Notes under the pieces: model-generated | Database searches by the model: none | What the model was told of the DNA's origin: nothing | What the model saw: the letters and a program-made list of their open reading frames with translations, nothing else | In this document: positions 25,401 to 32,849 of the stretch, one piece after another | Position numbering within the stretch: the first letter of the stretch is position 1 | How the letters are laid out: the number at the start of each line of letters is the position of its first letter | Origin: Parabacteroides chongii | GTDB taxonomy: Bacteria > Bacteroidota > Bacteroidia > Bacteroidales > Tannerellaceae | Direction of reading: 5' to 3' | Length of the DNA: 64,000 nucleotides | Assembly: GCF_029581355.1 (NCBI RefSeq) | Contig: NZ_CP120849.1 | Coordinates: 5,364,501 to 5,428,500, forward strand | Position numbers and translations under genes: made by a program

Positions 25401-26554
25401 TTAGTTTGATTATTGTAATTCAACAATCCGTAACCCTCTGTCGCGATCCATAAATTGGAAGGGGATTCATAGGTTATTGCACCGTAAATACCCGTTCGGA
25501 TATTCAGTTCGTCTTCCGGACGATGAAGCACAAATCGGTTGGTAAATTTATTCAGATAATTGATACCGCCTGCAAATGTCCCGACCCACAATGTATGATC
25601 CTTGTCCACGCAAAATGAATAAACGGAATAATGGCTTAAAGAATGATTTATATCGTCATATCCAGCCACTTTCGTTATCTTTCCGGATTCCGGAGTCAAA
25701 GCAAATATACCGTCAAAAGTTCCGATCAACAGCTTTCCCTGCCATTCGATCAAACAACGGATGGTATTATTACTCAACTGACTATTTTTACTTGTAAATG
25801 ACTGAACCTCATTATCACGCAAATTAATCTTATTCAATCCATATTTACTACCGATCCATATCTGTTTATGCGAATCTTCATATATACTGGTAATATTATT
25901 ATTATTCAATGGCATATTTCTGGATTGACTTGTAAAATGGCTTATAATATTCAGTTGTTTATCACACAAATAAACACCCTTTGCCACTGTTCCGATCCAC
26001 AACCGATCTGCGCTATCTTCAAATAAAACGGATATGGAAGTATCATTCAATTCATTATCCAAAAGAATCTGTTCAAAGCAATCTTCTTCCCTGTTATAAC
26101 GATTTAATCCACCCCATGTTCCAACCCAGAGACAACCGGAAGCATCGGTATATACTTTAGTAATTCCCCCAGGCATCAAGCCATGCAGTCCTGAACCATA
26201 TCGCTTAACCTGATTCGTATTTAAATTGATCCGGTTCAATCCGTTATAGGTCCCGACCCACAAATAGCCTTCATGATCTTCAGTGACGGAGGAGATCGAA
26301 TTACTAGACAAACTCTGTTCATTTCCATCCTCGTGGCGATAGATTACATATTCCTTGCCGTTAAAACGATTCAGCCCGTTCTTGGTGGCAAACCAAAGGT
26401 AACCTTTCGAATCCTGATATATATCCATGACAGACAGCTGAGAGATACCTTCGTTCAGGTCAGAGTTAAAGGAATACAAATAGTTAGCCTTCTCTGCATG
26501 TAGAGCAGATAAAAAAAGGGCTAGAAACAATATAAACGAAAATCTCCTTTCCAT
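22436..26554 (-). CDS. Hybrid two-component system regulator (PUL 1)
   Basis: The 1372-residue protein is a full hybrid two-component system. After a signal peptide (1-20) come about fourteen propeller repeats with the (L/I)W(V/I)GT pattern (about 35-650), a Y_Y_Y domain (about 700-780) and one membrane helix (about 785-803). Inside the cell are HisKA with His843 in FSHELRTP, HATPase_c (NLLSNAFKYTP, DSGKGIE, GTGIGLSL), a receiver (LLVEDDKDV, phosphoacceptor Asp1166 in SDIMMP, Lys in VKPF) and an AraC-type HTH (about 1270-1367). The periplasmic propeller normally binds an oligosaccharide product and the HTH activates the PUL. It lies between the enzyme genes and susC, so PUL 1 is very likely its target. 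Confidence 0.96.
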   Translation of the reverse strand: MERRFSFILFLALFLSALHAEKANYLYSFNSDLNEGISQLSVMDIYQDSKGYLWFATKNGLNRFNGKEYVIYRHEDGNEQSLSSNSISSVTEDHEGYLWVGTYNGLNRINLNTNQVKRYGSGLHGLMPGGITKVYTDASGCLWVGTWGGLNRYNREEDCFEQILLDNELNDTSISVLFEDSADRLWIGTVAKGVYLCDKQLNIISHFTSQSRNMPLNNNNITSIYEDSHKQIWIGSKYGLNKINLRDNEVQSFTSKNSQLSNNTIRCLIEWQGKLLIGTFDGIFALTPESGKITKVAGYDDINHSLSHYSVYSFCVDKDHTLWVGTFAGGINYLNKFTNRFVLHRPEDELNIRTGIYGAITYESPSNLWIATEGYGLLNYNNQTNESRYYLIDPSTRFTFNTNIIKSVFYEDGTVWCGTTKGEIYKFDIRTKRFTLYHKYPQEYSIYSILRDNKGRLWIGGASTEFGLTCFVHDQLVMNFTNNVDEPFIISNVRSILEEEDGILLLGSTSDGLLRFDTNKKRMTKYSNEATVDSYRIPNNYISSIIRTKSGEIWVSTYGGGIFQFDKTEHVKRVMTTREGLLDNNICSLVESSDQKLWMSTVNGLIMVDPVGGEVRNYHRHNGIDIREFTLHSGIALPDGSLCFSGSNGFVTFQAAEMDKNENIPSVVLEQLSVNNQPIEVGDQSGILDKVLDSTDTIRLLYNENNFSITYQALNYIYSTQNQYAYKLEGYDDNWNQVGGRNSAFYTNLSPGKYIFHVKGSNNDGVWNEQGRSLVIIVQPPLWRTWYAYLFYIIALAAISYAILHYATIKRNLEAGLKLKQMEKQKQEEFHEAKIRLFTNFSHELRTPLMLIITPFEELVKRVDIPAELHDKLSIIYKNAQKLLLLVNQLMDLHKNQAGSLELKVSEGDICEYIKEIYYAFNQIALTNEIKFSLNCTPKTIDAWFDKSLLEKVVFNLLSNAFKYTPSGESITMEVSETSWNGLNPKHIDRLYKDENANYLVLRVKDSGKGIEEGEVDKIFTPFYQIPETSGINLSGTGIGLSLVYTIVQLHRGVIYCDVDNTEQAGACFVVILPISRSAFSDDQIESVELDKISEVANTDDISASLPAPEKAEGTKYKILLVEDDKDVRSYLKKSLEAEYTVIEAGDGVRAYEKAIQDFPDLVLSDIMMPKRDGLELCTMIKNDLRIGHIPVILMTARSMVVHIKEGFQAGADDYIVKPFNMDVLQTRIRSLLASREQLKKLYGKRFSPDVLGIEVKSADERFSQKLFAVIEQNISNDKLDVELLCTEIGISRANLYRKLKSITELSPMELIRNKRLEMAAKLLQDSEMNVSEIASHLGFNSHSYFSNSFKTFYGCTPTEFVQSKGKLEQGN

Positions 26555-26579
26555 GGCAGTCGAATCTGATTAGATAAAG

Positions 26580-26587
26580 CAAAAATA
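26580..26587 (-). promoter_or_regulatory. -7 element for the hybrid regulator
   Basis: TATTTTTG on the minus strand, about 25 bp upstream of the regulator ATG (26554). A clear -33 TTG is missing. It follows the hairpin at 26604-26635. Confidence 0.45.
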
Positions 26588-26603
26588 GTAAAAGTTTCGG
26601 TTA

Positions 26604-26635
26604 GTGGTAACAGATATGTATTTATCCGTTACCAC
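26604..26635 (-). terminator. Hairpin after GH2, before the regulator
   Basis: GTGGTAAC (26604-26611) pairs with GTTACCAC (26628-26635); the stem extends with partial pairing. It would end or thin the PL38-GH88-GH2 transcript before the regulator gene, which has its own -7 element. Confidence 0.6.
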
Positions 26636-26653
26636 CTGTCGCTATTTTCATCA

Positions 26654-29122
26654 TTATTTCAATTCAATAAAAGCAGTCGGTATGCCTTTCGCCTTAACAG
26701 CAACAAGACTCTTGCCTTTATTCAGATTCACTTTGATGCATGCCCGTCCATTGTATGCCTGGACCTTTCGGCTACCGGTAGATGTTCCCTGATTTTGTAT
26801 CAGTGATCCGTCACCGGCTATTTCAAATTCAATATATTTCTTCGAATCAAGACAACGGATACCGTCCTTATCCAAAAGCTGGACTTCCAGTAAAACAGTA
26901 TCGCCTTCACGCGAAACGATTGATACAGCAGCAGCTGATTCTTTGCCCCACTTGGCAGTCTGATATTCCTGGCTGATTTCATCTGTCACCTTTGTTTTTC
27001 CCTGTATGGCAACGGCACGTATCTCGTTCTTTCCTTCCTCGTACACACAGTTCCAGCGCAATCCGGCAGCCGGATAATCCTGGCTGTTACGCTTCTTTAC
27101 TCCCTGGCTGATGCCATTGACGAACAGTTCTACGGTTTCGCAGTTCGAGTAGACCAAAACTTCCTTACGGTCGCCTTTGTTTCCCCAGCGTACAGGCCAG
27201 CTATGACCATAAATATGTACCATCGGCTCAGTCGTCCAGTAAGATTGGAAGACATAATAGCTTTCCTTGGGAGTGAAATCACGTTCGATAACGCCTTTTT
27301 GGTTTACGTAGGGAACCGGATTTTCAGGACGGACAGGTGTTGAGAAGTCCTTGAATGGCCAATAGGCGGCACCTGTCAGCCAAGGCATCGTTTCCTGTTC
27401 TTTCAGATGCCAGTCGATCAGGCGGACAATATAACTTTCCGACCAGTCGCCATCTTTGGATGCACGGGCGGCACCTCCGTAAAGGGAAGCATCCCCGTCG
27501 CGCTCATCAGCACCTTTTCCCGATTCAATTCCTTTCAGATTGGCAAAAACATTCTCCGAATGACGACGGGCATGGCTGTCGCCTCCCCATTCCACATGCA
27601 GGAAATGTTTGACTTTCTTCATCTCTTCTTCGGATACGGATTTATAATCAGTGAATACACCACGATACCAGCCTGCCCAGATGGAGGGGGAATAGACATC
27701 GACGATGTCGCTGCAAAATTCACAACGGCGGATAGCGGTCATACGGGTATCGTCCAGGCGATGTGCCAGATCATGTTGTTCTTTCATAAAAGCACGGATG
27801 GCACCTTTATCGAACGTACTGAAATCGTTCGGCCAGTCGTTTTCATTTCCTAATCCCCAAATAATAATGGAAGGATGGTTATGATGTTGATTGATCATAT
27901 TTGTCAGCATACGGCGTGCTTGATTCTTGTAGGTCTCTCCACCCAAACCACCACGACACCAAGGGATTTCCTCCCATACAAGAATACCTAGCTCGTCACA
28001 TAATTGGAGGATGATATCCGATTGCTGATAATGTCCGAGACGGATAAAGTTGACACCCATGTCTTTCATCATCTGCATCTCGGTACGCATCATCTCTTCC
28101 GTCATAGCCTGTGCTACGCCTGCATGGTCTTCATGACGATGTGTTCCGCGAAGCAGAAGGCGGCGGCCATTCAGATAAAACGGGCCTTTTTCCTTAAATT
28201 CTGCCTGGCGGAAACCGAAGCGCTCACTGGCTGTCAGGGTTTGACCGTCAGCTTTGATAGTCAGCTCGCAGGTATATAGATTCGGAGAATCGACATCCCA
28301 CAAGGCTGGATTCTTGATCTTGGTTTCTACCAGGAACTGGTCACCCAAAGGGAGGATATTCTCTACTGTCTGAGAATATATTTGCTGATGCCCGGCATCA
28401 TAGATAGTGACAGTCACGTCGGCCTTACGGACATCTTCCGGATTATAGAAAGAGGCTTTTACTTTGACTGTCCCCTCTTTCCGGTTGGCAGAAAGCTCCG
28501 GTTCCAAACGTATCTGTTCAAAAGAAGCTTTCGGCAAATAGACTAGATTCAGATAACGGTACAGGCCGCCATAAAGATTGAAGTCGGACAGGTCGGACGG
28601 GATCATCTCCACATCGCGCGAGTTGTCACAACGGATAGACAAAGGGACTTTTCCCTTGAAGCGTTTCATTAACTTATCATCAGCCATAAAGTCCTTTACA
28701 GCTTCGGTTATATCGACACTCCACTCATCGTAACCTCCTACGTGTTCACCGACCAGTGTTGTGTAGATATAGACTTTCGTCTTCTGTCCGGCACCTTCAA
28801 AGTCAAGTACGACACGACCGCCGGCGTACGGATTGTCGATCGTCAGCAGCGTTTTGTACCAGCCCGGTCCTTGATAATAATTGATATCCGGATCTACTGC
28901 GTCTTCAGCATTAAAGCAATGAGGTAAAGTGACTTTCTGCCAGATGGGGACAGATTCCGGATTTCCTGGCGAGAATGGACGTACGGCTTCCCAAATTCCT
29001 CCCAGGTCACCTTTCAGGTATTCCCAGTTTTCTGTTAACCGTTGTTTTTGTTTTGTCGGTACTTTTCCCGCCATCGAAAAACAACAGAACAGGAAAAGAC
29101 AGGTGTAAAGAATGTTTTTCAT
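26654..29122 (-). CDS. Glycoside hydrolase family 2 enzyme
   Basis: The 822-residue exported protein (signal peptide 1-19) has the GH2 order: jelly-roll N-domain (about 30-200), Ig-like domain (about 205-305), TIM barrel (about 310-600) and C-terminal Ig-like domains. The acid/base is Glu427 in WGLGNENDW and the nucleophile is Glu511 in HVEWGGD. GH2 includes beta-galactosidases, beta-glucuronidases and beta-mannosidases, and sequence alone does not decide between them. The partner genes GH88 and PL38-like lyase favour a substrate that carries uronic acid. It starts 17 bp after the GH88 stop and is the third gene of the enzyme operon. Confidence 0.92.
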   Translation of the reverse strand: MKNILYTCLFLFCCFSMAGKVPTKQKQRLTENWEYLKGDLGGIWEAVRPFSPGNPESVPIWQKVTLPHCFNAEDAVDPDINYYQGPGWYKTLLTIDNPYAGGRVVLDFEGAGQKTKVYIYTTLVGEHVGGYDEWSVDITEAVKDFMADDKLMKRFKGKVPLSIRCDNSRDVEMIPSDLSDFNLYGGLYRYLNLVYLPKASFEQIRLEPELSANRKEGTVKVKASFYNPEDVRKADVTVTIYDAGHQQIYSQTVENILPLGDQFLVETKIKNPALWDVDSPNLYTCELTIKADGQTLTASERFGFRQAEFKEKGPFYLNGRRLLLRGTHRHEDHAGVAQAMTEEMMRTEMQMMKDMGVNFIRLGHYQQSDIILQLCDELGILVWEEIPWCRGGLGGETYKNQARRMLTNMINQHHNHPSIIIWGLGNENDWPNDFSTFDKGAIRAFMKEQHDLAHRLDDTRMTAIRRCEFCSDIVDVYSPSIWAGWYRGVFTDYKSVSEEEMKKVKHFLHVEWGGDSHARRHSENVFANLKGIESGKGADERDGDASLYGGAARASKDGDWSESYIVRLIDWHLKEQETMPWLTGAAYWPFKDFSTPVRPENPVPYVNQKGVIERDFTPKESYYVFQSYWTTEPMVHIYGHSWPVRWGNKGDRKEVLVYSNCETVELFVNGISQGVKKRNSQDYPAAGLRWNCVYEEGKNEIRAVAIQGKTKVTDEISQEYQTAKWGKESAAAVSIVSREGDTVLLEVQLLDKDGIRCLDSKKYIEFEIAGDGSLIQNQGTSTGSRKVQAYNGRACIKVNLNKGKSLVAVKAKGIPTAFIELK

Positions 29123-29139
29123 TATGTTTGTTTTTATAT

Positions 29140-30384
29140 TTATAATATGGCTGTTCCTTCGTTCTCTAGTTTTTGTTTTCGAAGGAGGGCTTCCAAATAA
29201 TAATAATCGGCATAGACGATAGGTACATCTACTTCTACATTATGCATTTTAGAACCTGTGCTGTGTAATAACAGAAAACCTCTGTCCTTGCTGGGTGTTG
29301 TACGGTAGCTTTTGGATAGATTCTCCAAAATGGTATTTGCTTTCGTTATATAATCCTTGCCGTTGACAGGGTCGTACATGCTCAGTTCATACAAAGCAGA
29401 AGCCGTTACCGTTGCAGCCGACACGTCACGAGGTTCGGCTGGTATCCCCGGCGCATTGAAATCCCAGTAAGGAATCAGATCTTCAGGCAGATTCGGATGA
29501 GTAAAGATATAATTCTCTATATGTTCAGCTTGTTCCAGAAATTCAGGTAAACCAGTTTCACGATAACACAGGGTGTATCCATAAAGTCCCCATGCCTGAC
29601 CACGTGCCCATGCCGACTCATGTGAATACCCCTGATGTGTCTGTTTCTTTAGCACAGCTCCGGTAATCGTATCATAATCGATCACATGATAAGAACTATA
29701 ATCTTTACGAAAATGATTCTTCATCGTTGTACGGGCGTGATTCACAGCTACATCATAGAACAAAGAATCACCACTCGTCCTGAATGCCCAAAAAAGAAGC
29801 TCCAGATTCATCATATTATCGATAATGACCGGGCAATCCCATTTGTCACGACTGTGATCCCATGAACGGATCACTCCTGCTTTCTCCTTGTAACGCGTAG
29901 TCAACGTATAAGCAGCCTGCAGCAATACATCTTTATAGGCAGCATCGCCCGTCAGACGATAACCGTTCCCGAAACTACAATAAACCTTGAAGCCCATATC
30001 ATGTGTCCCGCCATTCATCTTCTCACGCTCAATCAAAGCCGTTTGTTTCTGAGCCTTTTCTTTCCAAAAATCATCCTTGGTATATTCATACATATACCAA
30101 AGTTCGCCCGGGAAGAATCCGCTGGTCCAGTCACGGGAAATGACCATATGCAACGTACCGTCGGCTTCCACATTACGCGGACTGGCTAATGGCCCGAGAT
30201 TCTGTTTATCGCGCAAAGCCTGCTTTTCCCTGGGTTCTGCGGAACGTACAGCATCCATTTCAACAAAAGCCTGCTTCAATTGCGTCGAAGCAAAAGAGAA
30301 ATTATCCTGAACAAGATCAGGCTGATCGGTTCCGCAAGAAGTGAAGGCAACCAATAAAAGTAAAAGAGGTGTTTTAAAATCCAT
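29140..30384 (-). CDS. GH88 unsaturated glucuronyl hydrolase
   Basis: The 414-residue lipoprotein (lipobox FTSC, Cys17) has the (alpha/alpha)6 barrel pattern of GH88. The two catalytic aspartates of the family appear as Asp129 in GGTHDMGF and Asp189 in IIDNMMNLELLF; the AWARGQAWGLYG motif follows. The enzyme hydrates and removes the 4,5-unsaturated uronic acid left at the non-reducing end by a polysaccharide lyase. The gene directly upstream (51 bp away) encodes such a lyase, so the two act in sequence in the periplasm. Substrates of the family include glycosaminoglycan, pectic and glucuronan fragments. Confidence 0.92.
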   Translation of the reverse strand: MDFKTPLLLLLVAFTSCGTDQPDLVQDNFSFASTQLKQAFVEMDAVRSAEPREKQALRDKQNLGPLASPRNVEADGTLHMVISRDWTSGFFPGELWYMYEYTKDDFWKEKAQKQTALIEREKMNGGTHDMGFKVYCSFGNGYRLTGDAAYKDVLLQAAYTLTTRYKEKAGVIRSWDHSRDKWDCPVIIDNMMNLELLFWAFRTSGDSLFYDVAVNHARTTMKNHFRKDYSSYHVIDYDTITGAVLKKQTHQGYSHESAWARGQAWGLYGYTLCYRETGLPEFLEQAEHIENYIFTHPNLPEDLIPYWDFNAPGIPAEPRDVSAATVTASALYELSMYDPVNGKDYITKANTILENLSKSYRTTPSKDRGFLLLHSTGSKMHNVEVDVPIVYADYYYLEALLRKQKLENEGTAIL

Positions 30385-30435
30385 AGTTTTTTAACGAATA
30401 AAATATAGTTTATTGTCCTATAAAACATTGTTTTT

Positions 30436-31602
30436 TTACAACCATAACAACGGATGACGGATAGGCAAATTCCTTACCACTTCATCATTGACAGGAAAAT
30501 GTTCCAGCATTGTCCAAAGAGATACATAGTCTCCGTTAGGTGTATCACAGGCACTGAACAGCAAAGCCGGGTGGGCAACAGGCCATTCATCCCAATACAT
30601 CACGTCTTTATTAAACGGCCATACGGATTTATCCTTTATATAAGGATACAACCATGCAACTCCTTTCTGCATATTCCGTCCGTCTTCCGTTGTATATTGC
30701 CATAAATTATGATTTTCATCCGAAAGGATATGGCAGACTGTTGCCATTGCATCCAGGTTAAAAAGAGAATATCCATACGGCTTTGTCCGGTTCAATTCCA
30801 ATGGAAAGCTGCCGTCCGTATCCAACTGATCCGGCAATAATACATTCCGGTAACGTTCTCTGCAAAACTCCAGTACTTCGGTATTCCCTGTATATTTAGC
30901 AAACAAAGCTGCCTGCATCACCCAACAGGTCCCGTGGTTATTCTTCGCATTCATTTCATCTTTCCCATACGGATGATTGGTCAGCCAATGCAGATATTTC
31001 GAAAACCAGTCTTTTGTCGCAACCGCCTCTTCCGCTGATAGCAAACCATTCTGTTCCATTACGATCAGAGACTGCACGACTTCCATCAGATGGATCGTAT
31101 CGATAATCCCTATTCCCCGCCCTGTCACAATACCTTTGATAGCCTGGGCATACTGAAGGTCCGGATTCATACTTGTTTCAGGGTCAATGAACCAGGCATG
31201 AACATGTTTCAGGGCTTGTTCGATGTATTTGGTATCTTTAGTAACGATCCAGGCAGAAGTAAGATCGCCTACGACGGTGCTGAAACGGATCATTGCATGG
31301 CGATGGGCCACAAAGTTATCGGGATTCGTTTCGCCGTCACGACGGATATAGGCACTATCCGGACTTACCGGATTCGGCCACCAGTAATCGCCTTCTGAAT
31401 AAAAATCATGAATTCCCCCGGCACTCCGTTCTGCCACAAAAGAGGTTATTGTAACAGGTTCCTCTCCTAATGCATCATCTCCCCGGAGGATAATTTCGGG
31501 GCGTAGCAAGTCTGACACTTGTTGCTTTAATTCTGTTTTGACAGAACAAGAACAAAAAATAAATGCTGTTATTGAAATTAATAATAAAAACTTCGTATTC
31601 AT
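30436..31602 (-). CDS. Alginate-lyase-superfamily polysaccharide lyase, PL38-like
   Basis: The 388-residue lipoprotein (lipobox in FIFCSC, Cys19) fits the alginate lyase PF05426 fold, a toroid of alpha helices. Visible marks are GDYWWPNPVSPD, FVAHRHAMIRFS and NNHGTCW (221-227), whose His223 is the likely catalytic base neighbour, followed by GYSLFNLDAM with the catalytic Tyr region. Length and motifs match PL38 proteins of Bacteroidales better than PL5 of Pseudomonas; PL38 members cleave glucuronan or alginate-like polymers. Family choice is from memory and not certain. It is first in the enzyme operon PL38-GH88-GH2, with a -7 element at 31626-31633. Confidence 0.82.
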   Translation of the reverse strand: MNTKFLLLISITAFIFCSCSVKTELKQQVSDLLRPEIILRGDDALGEEPVTITSFVAERSAGGIHDFYSEGDYWWPNPVSPDSAYIRRDGETNPDNFVAHRHAMIRFSTVVGDLTSAWIVTKDTKYIEQALKHVHAWFIDPETSMNPDLQYAQAIKGIVTGRGIGIIDTIHLMEVVQSLIVMEQNGLLSAEEAVATKDWFSKYLHWLTNHPYGKDEMNAKNNHGTCWVMQAALFAKYTGNTEVLEFCRERYRNVLLPDQLDTDGSFPLELNRTKPYGYSLFNLDAMATVCHILSDENHNLWQYTTEDGRNMQKGVAWLYPYIKDKSVWPFNKDVMYWDEWPVAHPALLFSACDTPNGDYVSLWTMLEHFPVNDEVVRNLPIRHPLLWL

Positions 31603-31625
31603 GGCATAGACAGATTTTTCTTGCT

Positions 31626-31633
31626 CAAAAATA
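31626..31633 (-). promoter_or_regulatory. -7 element for the PL38-GH88-GH2 operon
   Basis: TATTTTTG on the minus strand 24 bp upstream of the ATG. There is no TTG at -33, as expected for a promoter that needs the hybrid regulator. Confidence 0.45.
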
Positions 31634-31785
31634 CAGTTTGTCCCCCTTTCTCGTTTTTAATATTATCGCAAAAGCTTGTAGATTTATTGCAAAAGAGGAA
31701 ATTTGTGAGATATTTATACAATACCGACAGATAGTCATATCCTAAAAAGAAAAGAATCATCCTATTGACTTGTGGATAGTTATCG

Positions 31786-31858
31786 GCAGGCCTGCTCACA
31801 ATTGTCGGCAAGCCTGTTCATTATTATGAACAAGCTTGTCGATAATTGTCGACAAGCA
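31786..31858. repeat. 22-bp tandem array with palindromic cores, second copy
   Basis: Cores GCAGGCCTGC (31786), GCAAGCCTGT (31808), ACAAGCTTGT (31830) and a half copy ACAAGCA (31852) start exactly 22 bp apart. The spacers are A/T-rich and are themselves flanked by arms that pair, for example GCTTGTCGA / TCGACAAGC around TAATTG and TGTTCAT / ATGAACA around TAT, so each unit can form a small hairpin and the array a chain of them. It shares period and design with 657-734 but not the same core bases. It lies 50 bp past the lipoprotein gene stop and about 150 bp upstream of the PL38 gene promoter. Confidence 0.82.
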
Positions 31859-31908
31859 AAAAGTTCGTTTTTCGGAAAAGAAGTTACTATATATAGTATA
31901 ATGTATTC

Positions 31909-32745
31909 TTATTTTGAATAAATAAACGTATATTCATACGTATTCACCTCTGCTATTTTATCGGTAGAACTAATCTGTTCCCGAATTGTCAAACCTGTAA
32001 TATAATCGCCGGTAGTAGTAAAATGATACGTATAACTTGCAGTCGTATCATCATCTCCAGACAGGCTGTAGGAATTGGCTGATTCAGGCAAATTTCTGCT
32101 CTGATTTCCATAAAGCAGATTTATAGGAGAAAAAGCGTCGAATCCCACCGGATTAAAAGATGGGATTACACGCCACGGGAAGTTACGCGGAGTCAGAGCC
32201 GTGCTGCTATATTTATATTCTATTCTTTTCTTATCCCGGGTAAACAGAGTGACATTACCATTCTCCCATATATAAGCTTCTTCCTTATCAAACTTCTGCG
32301 ATTCATAGCCGCTCTCACCTTCTTTCGGCCACTTCATTGTCAGAGATGCACTAGTCAGACTGGCTCCGTTATACAGGTAGTTATATTCATCGCTCGTATA
32401 TACTTCCTTGTTAAAAGGATTATTTTTATTAACGGATTTCTTAATAATAACATTTCCATTCATAAGATATTCAATACGTTCGATATCTTCATCCGGATTA
32501 ACCATCGTGATTTTATCTCCTACATATATGAAAGGAACATTCTTACCATTAACAAAATCCATAGAAGCGATCTTACCGTCATCGGTATAATTGATATATG
32601 CAAAATAGAGCACATCCGTACCTTTAGCACAAACGACTTTAGTTAACTTGTCCAATTCCGGTATAACAGGTTTATCATCATCCCCACATGATAATAAACC
32701 TAAAGTCATTACCACTAATAAAAAAACATACTTCTTCATTTTCAT
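31909..32745 (-). CDS. Surface/periplasmic lipoprotein, DUF4595-like
   Basis: The 278-residue protein has a lipobox (LLSCGD, Cys20) followed by an Asp-rich linker. The rest is a series of beta hairpins with YD-like character (YTDDGKIASMDFVNGK, EYNYLYNGASLTSA, IEYKYSSTAL), ending in the TYEYTFIYSK strand, which recalls the DUF4595 lipoproteins of Bacteroidales. No catalytic motif is visible and the function is unknown. It has its own -7 element (32773-32780), so it is probably not simply the tail of the GH3-GH20 transcript, though it is on the same strand 104 bp downstream. Confidence 0.65.
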   Translation of the reverse strand: MKMKKYVFLLVVMTLGLLSCGDDDKPVIPELDKLTKVVCAKGTDVLYFAYINYTDDGKIASMDFVNGKNVPFIYVGDKITMVNPDEDIERIEYLMNGNVIIKKSVNKNNPFNKEVYTSDEYNYLYNGASLTSASLTMKWPKEGESGYESQKFDKEEAYIWENGNVTLFTRDKKRIEYKYSSTALTPRNFPWRVIPSFNPVGFDAFSPINLLYGNQSRNLPESANSYSLSGDDDTTASYTYHFTTTGDYITGLTIREQISSTDKIAEVNTYEYTFIYSK

Positions 32746-32772
32746 CTCTCCTATATTAACTATTCAACGTCA

Positions 32773-32780
32773 CAAAAGTA
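32773..32780 (-). promoter_or_regulatory. -7 element for the lipoprotein gene
   Basis: TACTTTTG on the minus strand, 28 bp upstream of the ATG. A short palindrome, TAACTTATTTTAAGTAA, lies upstream at about 32807-32823. Confidence 0.45.
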
Positions 32781-32849
32781 GAACATTTGGCAAAATAAAG
32801 AACGAAGTAACTTATTTTAAGTAATAACTAAATTTTAATAACACCTTTT

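Larger units (their letters stand above)
31603..31908. other. Intergenic region with 22-bp array between PUL 1 and PUL 2
   Basis: These 306 bp contain the PL38 gene -7 element (31626-31633), an A/T-rich stretch and the 22-bp palindrome array at 31786-31858. I see no gene in it. Confidence 0.7.

Noticed and set aside
31909..32745. Lipoprotein as third gene of the GH3-GH20 operon
   Set aside because: It has its own -7 element and a 104-bp gap; read-through is possible but not supported by the sequence.
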